Shown here: positions 56,571-64,000 of the stretch, in pieces
Layout: every line of letters begins with the position of its first letter
Position numbering within the stretch: position 1 is the first letter of the stretch
Assembly: GCF_002895945.1 (NCBI RefSeq)
Contig: NZ_NPZB01000001.1
Coordinates: 573,501-637,500, forward strand
Length of the DNA: 64,000 nt
Source of the DNA: Solilutibacter silvestris
GTDB lineage: Bacteria; Pseudomonadota; Gammaproteobacteria; Xanthomonadales; Xanthomonadaceae
Reading direction: 5' to 3'
Program-made: the position numbers and the translations under genes
The notes under the pieces: model-generated
The model's input: the letters and a program-made list of their open reading frames with translations, nothing else
Databases searched by the model: none
What the model was told of the DNA's origin: nothing

Positions 56571-57132
56571 TTCGTCCATTTCCAATGCACGTCGTCGCAA
56601 CCGCCGCATGTTGCTGGTGCTCGCGGCATTGTTCCTCGGCAGCTTCGCGCTGGCCGGCGCGCTGCGTTTTTCCGGTTGGCGTCCGCAAGGATTGAAGAAC
56701 AAGGGTGAATTGTTGAATCCGCCGGTTGATCTGCGCGACGTGTCGTTGCGTCTCGCCGATGGCGCCGCGTATCCGTGGTCGCCCGAGGCACGGCGCTGGC
56801 GCATCCTCGCGGTGCCCGCGGTCGATTGCCGCGAACGTTGCGACAAGCTCGCGCGCGATCTCGACGTGGCATGGCAGGCGTTGGGCCACGATCGCGACCA
56901 CGCCGACGTGCTGTGGGCCGGTGCGGTGCCGGCCAGCGCGCCCGCGACCAGCCATCCGCGCGCAGTCGTGCCGCTGGATGTGCTGAAAGTCCGTTTGCCG
57001 CGTGCCGGCGCGCCCGCTGACGCAGTGGTCTACGTGATCGATCCCAATGGCTTCGTGGTCTTGCGGTACGCTCCCGGGTTCGATCCGGCCGATCTGCGCA
57101 CGGATCTCTCCCGCCTGCTGAAGTTGCAATGA
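56563..57132 (+). CDS. SCO-like thioredoxin-fold protein
   Basis: A 189-residue membrane-anchored protein (helix at about 15-35). It has a CxxxC (CRERC) motif in PAVDCRERCDKLARD where SCO/Cox copper chaperones bind copper, and the YVIDPNGFVVLRY segment of the fold. The distal His of SCO1 is not present in its usual place just before YVIDP. It overlaps surf1 by eight bases and ctaA by four, so it belongs to the oxidase operon. It could be a divergent copper chaperone or thiol protein. Confidence 0.7.
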   Translation: MPDSSISNARRRNRRMLLVLAALFLGSFALAGALRFSGWRPQGLKNKGELLNPPVDLRDVSLRLADGAAYPWSPEARRWRILAVPAVDCRERCDKLARDLDVAWQALGHDRDHADVLWAGAVPASAPATSHPRAVVPLDVLKVRLPRAGAPADAVVYVIDPNGFVVLRYAPGFDPADLRTDLSRLLKLQ

Positions 57133-58325
57133 GCCGACCCCTCGTTCCCATCCTGTCCCGTCATTTCGCGCGCCTGGCCTGGCTGGCGGTGGCGCTGGCG
57201 TTCACCGTGATCGTGTTCGGTGCGTTCGTGCGCTTGTCGAACGCCGGCCTGAGCTGCCCCGATTGGCCAACCTGCTATGGCCGCGCGGCATGGCCGCAGG
57301 TCGCCGGCGACATCACCAACCATGCCGCGAGCGCGATCCGCACGCTCGATCCGACCAAGGCCTGGCGCGAACAGATGCATCGCCATCTCGCGGCGACGCT
57401 CGGCTTCCTGGTGTTCGTGCTGGCGGTGATCGCCGCGCGCCGTCGCCGCCTCGGCATGCTGCAGGTGATCGTGTCGGCGATGTTGGTGGCGCTGGCGATC
57501 CCGCTCTACATGCGCGGCATGCACGATGCATCGGCAACACTGGCGATTGCAGCGGAAGCGATCCTGCTCGCCGCCGCGTGGCGCTGGAACAACGAAGACT
57601 TGTCGCGCGTGGCGATGCTGGCCTTCGCGGTGATCATCGTGCAGGCGTTGCTCGGCATGTGGACGGTGACTTGGTTGCTGAAACCGATCGTGGTGATGGG
57701 CCACCTGCTCGGCGGTTTCACCACCTTCGCGTTGCTGGCATGGATGGCGTGGCGCGCGACCAACGTGCCGATCCAGCTCGCCGACACGCGCCTGCTGCGG
57801 CGCCTGCTGATCGCGGGTGTCACATTGCTGGCGATCCAGATCGCGCTCGGCGGCTGGACCAGCTCCAACTACGCGGCGTTGTCCTGCGGCGCCGGCAGCA
57901 TGTCGATCGACAATTTCCCGAAGTGCGCGGGCCATTGGTGGCCGAACGCCGATTGGCACAACGGCTTCGTGCTGTGGCGTGATGCCTTCATCGGCAACGG
58001 TGGCGTCGATTACGAAGGCGGCGTGCTCAATGGGCAATCGCGCATCGCGATCCAGATGGCGCACCGCCTGATGGCCTGCGTGGTGTTCCTCTACGTGTGG
58101 TGGCTGGGCCTGCGTTTGATCCGCACGCCGGGCATGCGCACCTGGGGCGTGCTGCTGGCCTTGATGGTGACGGTGCAATGCGCGCTCGGCATCAGCAACG
58201 TCAAGCTGGCATTGCCGCTGCATGTGGCGGTGCTGCACAACGCCGGCGCGGCGATCCTGCTGTTCCTGCTGGTGTCGCTGCTGGCACGGATCAAGCGTCC
58301 GCAGCGGACGGTGCAGCCGGCATGA
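57129..58325 (+). CDS. ctaA: Heme A synthase
   Basis: A 398-residue COX15/CtaA-type protein with eight membrane helices and the family [21 protein letters not shown] start, then [22 protein letters not shown] and [15 protein letters not shown] with heme-ligand histidines. It converts heme O to heme A. Overlaps ctaB by four bases. Confidence 0.94.
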   Translation: MSRPLVPILSRHFARLAWLAVALAFTVIVFGAFVRLSNAGLSCPDWPTCYGRAAWPQVAGDITNHAASAIRTLDPTKAWREQMHRHLAATLGFLVFVLAVIAARRRRLGMLQVIVSAMLVALAIPLYMRGMHDASATLAIAAEAILLAAAWRWNNEDLSRVAMLAFAVIIVQALLGMWTVTWLLKPIVVMGHLLGGFTTFALLAWMAWRATNVPIQLADTRLLRRLLIAGVTLLAIQIALGGWTSSNYAALSCGAGSMSIDNFPKCAGHWWPNADWHNGFVLWRDAFIGNGGVDYEGGVLNGQSRIAIQMAHRLMACVVFLYVWWLGLRLIRTPGMRTWGVLLALMVTVQCALGISNVKLALPLHVAVLHNAGAAILLFLLVSLLARIKRPQRTVQPA

Positions 58326-59242
58326 GTTGGGCGCACTACTGGCCATTGACCAAGCCGCGCGTGGTGGCGCTGATCGTGTTCACCGCGCTGGTCGGCATTT
58401 GCCTGGCGATTCCCGGGTTGCCGACGGCGGAGGACCTGCGCCATGGCGTGCTCGGCTTGCTCGGCATCTGGCTGGCGGCCGCATCGGCGGCAGCGATCAA
58501 CCACCTGATCGATCGTCGCATCGACGTGTTGATGGCGCGCACGCAACATCGCCCCTTGCCATCGCATTCGCTCACACCACGGCAGGTGCTGGTGTTCGCG
58601 CTGTCGCTTGGCGCGATATCGATGGCGATCCTCATCATCGGCGTCAACTGGATCTGCGCGCTGCTCACCTTCGCGTCATTGATCGGATATGCGGTGGTCT
58701 ACACCGCATGGCTGAAACACGCGACGCCGCAGAACATCGTGATCGGCGGCATCGCCGGCGCCGCGCCGCCACTGCTCGGCTGGTCGGCGATCACCGGCAT
58801 GGAACGCCCGTGGGATTGGGCGCATGCGTTGCTGCTGGTGCTGATCATCTTCGTGTGGACACCACCGCATTTCTGGGCGCTGGCGATCTTCCGTCGCGCC
58901 GATTATGCCAAGGCGCTGGTGCCGATGCTGCCGGTGACGCACGGCGTCGAATACACCCGCAAGCAGATCCTGCTCTACACCATCCTGCTGGTGGCGGTCA
59001 CCGTGATGCCGTGGGTGGCGGGCATGAGCGGCGTGTTCTACCTCGGCGGCGCGCTGGTGCTCGGTGCGGTCTTCGTCTGGTACGCGTGGAAGTTGCAGAA
59101 CCCGCCCGACGAGCTATTCGCGATGCAGGTGTTCAAGTATTCGATCATCTACCTGATGGCGTTGTTCGCCTTCCTGCTGATCGACCACTGGCTGTTGCCG
59201 TGGTTGCAGCCGGTGCCGCCGTTTGTGATGGATCGGGTTTGA
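58322..59242 (+). CDS. ctaB: Protoheme IX farnesyltransferase (heme O synthase)
   Basis: A 306-residue UbiA-superfamily membrane protein starting [15 protein letters not shown], with the prenyl-diphosphate/Mg motif [12 protein letters not shown] (about 60-71) and [20 protein letters not shown]. It makes heme O for ctaA. ATG overlaps the ctaA stop (ATGA). Also called cyoE. Confidence 0.95.
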   Translation: MSWAHYWPLTKPRVVALIVFTALVGICLAIPGLPTAEDLRHGVLGLLGIWLAAASAAAINHLIDRRIDVLMARTQHRPLPSHSLTPRQVLVFALSLGAISMAILIIGVNWICALLTFASLIGYAVVYTAWLKHATPQNIVIGGIAGAAPPLLGWSAITGMERPWDWAHALLLVLIIFVWTPPHFWALAIFRRADYAKALVPMLPVTHGVEYTRKQILLYTILLVAVTVMPWVAGMSGVFYLGGALVLGAVFVWYAWKLQNPPDELFAMQVFKYSIIYLMALFAFLLIDHWLLPWLQPVPPFVMDRV

Positions 59243-59281
59243 GGCGTTGGATCGTGGCTGGTCGAGCGAGAGCGCCGAGCG

Positions 59282-60319
59282 TTAGTGTCCAAACAACCGC
59301 ATCACCCCGATATTCACCAGCAATCCGCCCACGATCAACCATGCGAACAACGCCGTCGCCAGCAACAATGGCTTGAGGCCCGCCTGACGGATTGCACCGG
59401 CGTGCGTGCGAATGCCGAGCGCGCCCATCGCCATCGCCAGCAGGAAGGTGTCGATCTTCAACAGGGCATCGACCAACGCCTTCGGCAGCAGGTGGAAGGA
59501 ATTGAAGGCGCCGACCACCAGGAACAGGATCGCGAACCACGGGATGACGATCGGTGCACGCTTGCCGCTGGCGTCGTTCTTGTCGCGCAGCCACGCCGAG
59601 AGCAGCAGCAGGAACGGCGCCAGCAGGATGACGCGGATCATCTTCTCGATCACCGCGATGTTCGCCGCGTCATCGCCCACCGATTTGCCGGCGACGACGA
59701 CCTGCGCGACTTCGTGCACGCTCGATCCGACGTAGAGACCGAAGGCGTGCTGGGTGAAGCCGAGGTGTGATTGCAACATCGGCCAGAACAGCGGGTAGAG
59801 GAACATCGCGATGGTGCCGAACACCACCACCGTCGCCACTGCGACCGAGACCTTGTGCGCCTGCGCCTTCACCACCGGTTCGGCGGCCATCACCGCGGCG
59901 GCGCCGCAGATCGCTGCGCCGGAGCCGATCAGGATCGAGCTGTCGCGATCGAGCTTGAACACGCGGCGGCCGAGGAACAGCGCAAGGAAGAACGTCGCCG
60001 CGACCATGATGATGTCGATGACGATGCCGGAGACGCCGACACCCAGGATGTCCTGGAAGGTCAAGCGGAATCCGAACAGCACGATGCCGATGCGCAGCAG
60101 GCGCGAACGCGCGTAATCGACACCGGCGCCTGCGTGCCCTGAGATGCGCGGAAACACGCTGTTGCCGAGGATGATGCCGAGCACGATGGCGGTCGGCAGC
60201 GCGCTCATGCCGAAGCGCTTGGTCCACGGTTCCAGCAGCATCGCGGCGAGGGCGAGCGCAGCGGAGAGCAACAGGCCGGGCAGGCGCGCGCGCCAGGGAT
60301 TCGATGCGGTGGAGGTCAT
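59282..60319 (-). CDS. YeiH/UPF0324-family putative transporter
   Basis: A 345-residue protein with about ten membrane helices and the family segments LGIILGNSVFPRI, RIGIVLFGFRLTF, GSGAAICGAAAVMA and GSSVHEVAQVV. Members are annotated as putative sulfate exporters; substrate is not proven. The ATG at 60319 lacks upstream homology beyond it. Converges on ctaB. Confidence 0.87.
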   Translation of the reverse strand: MTSTASNPWRARLPGLLLSAALALAAMLLEPWTKRFGMSALPTAIVLGIILGNSVFPRISGHAGAGVDYARSRLLRIGIVLFGFRLTFQDILGVGVSGIVIDIIMVAATFFLALFLGRRVFKLDRDSSILIGSGAAICGAAAVMAAEPVVKAQAHKVSVAVATVVVFGTIAMFLYPLFWPMLQSHLGFTQHAFGLYVGSSVHEVAQVVVAGKSVGDDAANIAVIEKMIRVILLAPFLLLLSAWLRDKNDASGKRAPIVIPWFAILFLVVGAFNSFHLLPKALVDALLKIDTFLLAMAMGALGIRTHAGAIRQAGLKPLLLATALFAWLIVGGLLVNIGVMRLFGH

Positions 60320-60350
60320 GTGGTGGGAATGGTGAGGAGTGAGGGGAGGG

Positions 60351-62075
60351 TTATTGCCGGGTCGGGGCCGCAAAGCGCAACTGCAGCAGCTCGCGCAATT
60401 CGGTTTTTTCGTGTTCGTCTAGTTCGCGGATGCGCGCCTGCAGCTGGTCGACGCGCTGTTGCGTGGATTGTTTCGCCAGCTGCGCCAACACGCCGTCGAA
60501 ATCGACCACCCATTCCTGCGCGCCACCGGGTTCGTTTTGTGTCGCGAGTTTTTGCAACGAGGCGACATCCGGGTGATCACCGAATGCTTCGAGGATGCCG
60601 ACCGCGGTCATGCCGGGTCGTGTCTTCAACACGTCGAGCAATTCAACGAGCAAGGGAATTCCCGCGAGCTCCAGCGCTTCGAAGGCGTAGGGAAACGGCG
60701 CGCGCTCGGCCAGCGGCGGATGCTGCAACAGCAAGGTGATGGCATGGCGGACGAGGCTGCGTTTCGCATGCATGTTCGAGTTCGATGTCATCGCTGTGCG
60801 CGGTATCGCCGCGGCATCGGTGACATCGACGCCGGTGAGTTCGCGGATGCGCGCGATCATCGCATCGCGGAAACCACCATCGGGAATCCTGGCGATGTCG
60901 GCGCGGCAGCGATCGACCAGGGTCGCCTTGCCGGTGATCGATGTCAGCGATATACCCTGCAATCGTTCGGCGAAATACACTTCGGACAGCGGTGTCGCCG
61001 CGTGCAATCGTTGAACGAAGCCGGCGTGGCCCTCCTGGCGGATCAGGGTGTCGGGATCCTCGCCATCGGGCAGGAACAGGAAGAACGCCTGGCGTCCGTC
61101 CTTCATGCGCGGCAGCACCGATTCCAGTGCCTTCCACGCCGCGCGGCGGCCGGCGGCGTCGCCATCGAAACAGAACACCACGTCCGGCGCGTTGCGGAAC
61201 AGCAGTTCGGCGTGTTCGGGCGTGGTCGCGGTGCCGAGCGTCGCCACCGCGTAAACGATGCCGTGCTGCGCCAGCGACACCACGTCCATGTAGCCTTCGA
61301 CCACCAGCAACCGTTCCAGCTTCGGATTGGCCTGGCGCGCCTGCCACAGCCCATAGAGTTCGCGGCCCTTGTGGAACAGCGCGGTTTCCGGCGAGTTGAG
61401 GTATTTCGGCGAGCTGTCCTTGTCGAGCACGCGGCCACCGAAGGCGATCACGCGGCCACGACGATCGTGGATCGGGAACATCACGCGATCGCGGAACTTG
61501 TCGTAGACGTGGTCCTTGTCGTTGCGCGAGAACAACCCGGCGCGTTCCAGCAGTTGCATGCGCCGTGGGTCGGTGCCGAGTTCGTTGCGCAGTCCGTCGT
61601 AGCCCTGCGGTGCATACCCGATGGCGAAGCGTTCGCGGGTCGCGGCATCGACGCCGCGCTGGTCGAGATAGGCCTGGGCGCGACTGCTCGACGCCAGTTG
61701 CCGCTTGAAGAATGCCGCCGCCGCATCGAGTGCGCCGAACAGCGGCTGCGTTTCCGGATTGGCATTGCGCTGGGCGGTGTCGCGCGGGATTTCCATGCCG
61801 GCGCGTTTCGCCAGCTCGTCGATGGCGTCGAGGAATTCGAGGCGATCGAACTGCATCAGGAAGTTGATCGCACTGCCATGCGCGCCGCAGCCGAAGCAGT
61901 GGTAAAACTGCTTGGTCGGCGAGACGAAGAACGACGGCGAACGTTCGTCGTGGAACGGGCAGCAGGCGGTGTATTCGTTGCCCTTCTTCTTCAGCGGCAC
62001 CCGCGCATTGACGATCTCGACCACATCGGTGCGGTTGAGGAGATCGTCGATGAAGGCGTCGGGGATGCGTGCCAC
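60351..62075 (-). CDS. dnaG: DNA primase
   Basis: A 574-residue primase starting at GTG. The zinc-binding domain has Cys39, His42, Cys60, Cys63 in CPFHDE and CFGCGAHG. The RNA polymerase domain includes VEGYMD and FCFDGDAAG of the TOPRIM fold. The C-terminal DnaB-binding domain is present. It starts replication primers. Read with GNAT, yqeY and rpsU in one direction, as in the macromolecular synthesis operon, with rpoD outside the window. Confidence 0.96.
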   Translation of the reverse strand: MARIPDAFIDDLLNRTDVVEIVNARVPLKKKGNEYTACCPFHDERSPSFFVSPTKQFYHCFGCGAHGSAINFLMQFDRLEFLDAIDELAKRAGMEIPRDTAQRNANPETQPLFGALDAAAAFFKRQLASSSRAQAYLDQRGVDAATRERFAIGYAPQGYDGLRNELGTDPRRMQLLERAGLFSRNDKDHVYDKFRDRVMFPIHDRRGRVIAFGGRVLDKDSSPKYLNSPETALFHKGRELYGLWQARQANPKLERLLVVEGYMDVVSLAQHGIVYAVATLGTATTPEHAELLFRNAPDVVFCFDGDAAGRRAAWKALESVLPRMKDGRQAFFLFLPDGEDPDTLIRQEGHAGFVQRLHAATPLSEVYFAERLQGISLTSITGKATLVDRCRADIARIPDGGFRDAMIARIRELTGVDVTDAAAIPRTAMTSNSNMHAKRSLVRHAITLLLQHPPLAERAPFPYAFEALELAGIPLLVELLDVLKTRPGMTAVGILEAFGDHPDVASLQKLATQNEPGGAQEWVVDFDGVLAQLAKQSTQQRVDQLQARIRELDEHEKTELRELLQLRFAAPTRQ

Positions 62076-62087
62076 GTTGCGTCCAGA

Positions 62088-62585
62088 CTATTCCGGTTGG
62101 GCGGTCGTGGCGAGTTTGCGCAACGCCGCGCCGCTGACGCGTTGCACCGTCCATTCGTCCATGCCGACGGCGCCGAGGGTGCGATAGAAATCGATCGCCG
62201 GCTGGTTCCAGTCCAGCACCGACCATTCGAAGCGGCCGCAGTCGCGTTCAATCGCGATCCGCGCCAGTTCCGCCATCAGCGCCTTGCCGAGGCCGCTGCC
62301 GCGATGTTCCGGGCGCACGAACAGGTCCTCCAGATACAGGCCGGGCTGGCCGAGGAAAGTCGAGAAATTGTGGAAGAACAACGCGAAGCCGGCTGGCTGG
62401 CCATCGACTTCGCCGATCAGCACCTCCGCAGCCGGCTTCTTCCCGAACAACTGGGCGTGGAGACCAGCCTCCGTCGCGACGACCTCATGCGCCAACCACT
62501 CGTATTCACCGAGCGCGCGGATCAGGTCGAGGATCAGCGGGACGTCGGCAGCGACCGCCGGGCGAATGGCGATGCGCGCAGGCAT
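62088..62585 (-). CDS. GNAT family N-acetyltransferase (SSAT-like)
   Basis: A 165-residue GNAT protein with the acetyl-CoA loop LEDLFVRPEHRGSGLGKALM and the DWNQPAIDFYRTLGA segment. The order of segments resembles spermidine/spermine or thialysine acetyltransferases, but substrate is unproven. Located between dnaG and yqeY with gaps of 12 and 4 bases. Confidence 0.85.
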   Translation of the reverse strand: MPARIAIRPAVAADVPLILDLIRALGEYEWLAHEVVATEAGLHAQLFGKKPAAEVLIGEVDGQPAGFALFFHNFSTFLGQPGLYLEDLFVRPEHRGSGLGKALMAELARIAIERDCGRFEWSVLDWNQPAIDFYRTLGAVGMDEWTVQRVSGAALRKLATTAQPE

Positions 62586-62589
62586 GGGG

Positions 62590-63036
62590 TCAGCCTGCGA
62601 GCTTCTGCTTCACCAGCTTCGAGACCTCGGCCATGTCGGCCTTGCCGGCCAGTTGCGGCTTCAGCACGCCCATCAGCTTGCCCATGTCGGCGGCGCCGCT
62701 GGCGCCGGTCCGGGCGATGGCGGCATCGATCGCGGCGAGCACGTCGGCTTCGTCCAGTTTCGTCGGCAGGTAGTGCTGGATGATCGCCATCTCGTCGCGC
62801 TCGATCTTGGAGAGGTCTTCGCGGCCGGCGGCATCGAACTGGCTGATCGAATCGCGGCGCTGCTTGACCATCTTCTCGAGCACGCCCAGCACCGCGGCAT
62901 CGTCCAGCTCGATGCGCTCATCGACTTCGCGCTGCTTGATCGCGGCGTTGACCAGGCGGATCACGCCCAGGCGGGCCTTCTCGCCGGCCTTCATCGCGGT
63001 CTTCATGTCGTCGGTGAGCTGGGTCTTCAGGGACAT
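62590..63036 (-). CDS. yqeY: GatB/YqeY domain-containing protein
   Basis: A 148-residue protein of the YqeY family (MSLKTQLTDDMKTAMKAGEK...), related to the tail domain of GatB that binds tRNA. Free-standing function is unclear. The normal rpsU-yqeY-dnaG order is kept. The ATG at 63036 follows a good GGAAAT-type site. Confidence 0.92.
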   Translation of the reverse strand: MSLKTQLTDDMKTAMKAGEKARLGVIRLVNAAIKQREVDERIELDDAAVLGVLEKMVKQRRDSISQFDAAGREDLSKIERDEMAIIQHYLPTKLDEADVLAAIDAAIARTGASGAADMGKLMGVLKPQLAGKADMAEVSKLVKQKLAG

Positions 63037-63090
63037 CGGGATTTCCTCTAAGGAGTGGACGCGCTGGTGATCGCGACATCCAGAAATGCG

Positions 63091-63121
63091 AAAAGCCGGC
63101 CACGCTCGCGCGTGCCGGCTT
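63091..63121 (-). terminator. Hairpin terminator/attenuator after rpsU
   Basis: AAGCCGGC(C)ACGC and GCGTGCCGGCTT form a 12-base-pair stem with one bulged base, and on the minus strand it is followed by TTTTCGC. It lies between rpsU and yqeY, where a leaky terminator is known to tune expression in this operon. Confidence 0.8.
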
Positions 63122-63143
63122 CGCGGAACCGAAACGCGTGCGC

Positions 63144-63359
63144 TCAGTACAGGCGCTGGCGCTTGGTCACGTCGCGCGACATGCGGCGCGACTGACGCTT
63201 CACGGCAGCAGCTGCCTTGCGCTTGCGTTCCTGGGTCGGCTTTTCGTAGAACTCGCGCTTGCGCACTTCGGCCAGCACGCCTGCCTTCTCGCAGGTGCGC
63301 TTGAAGCGGCGCAGGGCAAATTCGAACGGTTCGTTTTCGCGGACTTTGACGGCAGGCAT
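63144..63359 (-). CDS. rpsU: 30S ribosomal protein S21
   Basis: A 71-residue basic protein of exact S21 length, with [20 protein letters not shown] and [13 protein letters not shown]21 takes part in start-site selection on mRNA. First gene of the operon toward dnaG; divergent from tsaD. Confidence 0.97.
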   Translation of the reverse strand: MPAVKVRENEPFEFALRRFKRTCEKAGVLAEVRKREFYEKPTQERKRKAAAAVKRQSRRMSRDVTKRQRLY

Positions 63360-63406
63360 GTGATGTTCCGAGTGAAAACCGACCAGACGGCCGGAGTGAG
63401 CCGGGG

Positions 63407-63412
63407 ATTATA
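63407..63412 (-). promoter_or_regulatory. Consensus -10 box for rpsU
   Basis: The minus strand reads TATAAT 48 bases upstream of the rpsU start, in the divergent region to tsaD. No convincing -35 at the right spacing was found, so only the -10 is called. Confidence 0.4.
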
Positions 63413-63453
63413 GTCCAACAAAAGTGAATGGCGCAAGCCGGTATCATTGGCCG

Positions 63454-64000
63454 ATGAAAGTGCTGGGCATCGAATCCTCCTGTGACGAAACCGGGGTGGC
63501 GGTCTACGACACCGCCCTCGGCGGTGCGCGCGGGCTGGTGGCGCAGGCGATCTACAGCCAGATCGCGCTGCACGCCCAGTACGGCGGCGTGGTGCCGGAG
63601 CTGGCCAGTCGTGACCACGTGCGCAAGACCCTGCCGCTGGTCCACCAGACCCTGGATGAGGCCGGGATCGCCCCCGGTGACCTCGATGGCGTGGCCTATA
63701 CCGCCGGACCGGGACTGGTCGGGGCGCTGCTGGTCGGGGCCGGGGTGGCGCGGTCGCTGGCTTGGGCGCTGGATATTCCGGCGGTTGGCGTCCACCACAT
63801 GGAAGGCCATCTGCTGGCGCCGCTGATGCAGGATGATCCGCCCGAGCCGCCGTTCGTTGCCCTGCTGGTCTCCGGCGGGCACACCCAACTGGTCCATGTC
63901 GAAGCGATCGGCCATTACCGCCTGCTGGGCGAGACGCTGGACGATGCCGCCGGCGAGGCCTTCGACAAGACCGCCAAGTTGATGGGGCTGCCGTATCCGG
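63454..64000 (+). CDS. tsaD: tRNA N6-adenosine threonylcarbamoyltransferase, 3'-truncated by window edge
   Basis: The first 182 codons of Tsa[20 protein letters not shown] at the start, the metal site His-x3-His in [13 protein letters not shown], the [11 protein letters not shown] nucleotide loop and the [21 protein letters not shown] segment. It makes t6A37 in tRNA with TsaB, TsaC and TsaE. The frame remains open at the end of the window. Confidence 0.96.
   Translation, partial: MKVLGIESSCDETGVAVYDTALGGARGLVAQAIYSQIALHAQYGGVVPELASRDHVRKTLPLVHQTLDEAGIAPGDLDGVAYTAGPGLVGALLVGAGVARSLAWALDIPAVGVHHMEGHLLAPLMQDDPPEPPFVALLVSGGHTQLVHVEAIGHYRLLGETLDDAAGEAFDKTAKLMGLPYP

Overview
The window reads as chromosome of a gammaproteobacterium of the Lysobacteraceae (Xanthomonadaceae), close to Lysobacter, Luteimonas or Thermomonas. 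Pointers are the GC-rich coding style, a speA/speE polyamine pair, a long membrane-anchored AlgC-type phosphohexomutase behind coaC-coaB-dut, a PutA without an N-terminal DNA-binding domain, and the order tsaD / rpsU-yqeY-GNAT-dnaG. Genus is inference; no rRNA or tRNA gene was seen.

Positions 1 to about 10,466 are the right-hand end of a genomic island that interrupts comM. The comM reading frame is intact up to its Walker B motif and then runs into foreign DNA. At this junction, transcribed away from comM, lies a tightly coupled recombination operon: a complete tyrosine integrase, a 76-residue mini-copy of the integrase catalytic tail, an XRE-type regulator, a 607-residue protein with twelve CxxC motifs and a degenerate recombinase tail, and a GIY-YIG nuclease-like protein. 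The successive overlaps are 4, 4, 4 and 14 bases. The cargo beyond is of mixed, lower GC: BPSL0761-family and other small proteins, an XRE regulator, a secreted protein, a clearly AT-rich DUF4062 protein with a TTG start, a two-helix membrane protein, and the 3' part of a gene resembling the second half of a class III nucleotide cyclase (possibly Pycsar-like). A defence role for this cargo is inference.

From 10.5 to 31 kb: ubiK before the broken comM, a P-II protein, speE, a metallo-beta-lactamase-fold hydrolase and speA; a zeta-type toxin with a Phd-like antitoxin; an acyltransferase; a DUF11 surface protein; an SDR/YdcZ pair; a small ICMT-family operon; argS with an FtsN-like SPOR protein; radC; and the chain coaC-coaB-dut-algC, in which coaBC is two overlapping genes.

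From 30 to 41 kb: pyrE, xth, an AmpG-like permease, and a cell-wall set (M23 endopeptidase, anmK, acyltransferase), then tyrS and a free-standing TOPRIM protein. AmpG, AnmK and the M23 enzyme together suggest peptidoglycan remodelling and recycling. From 41 to 51 kb: gpmI-envC-ctp, a rhomboid protease, fadL with its own promoter and terminator, and putA. From 51 to 59 kb: an aa3 cytochrome c oxidase locus (coxB, coxA, a 47-residue membrane protein, ctaG, coxC, a DUF2909-type protein on the other strand, surf1, a SCO-like protein, ctaA, ctaB). The window ends with a YeiH-family transporter, dnaG, a GNAT enzyme, yqeY, rpsU and the start of tsaD.
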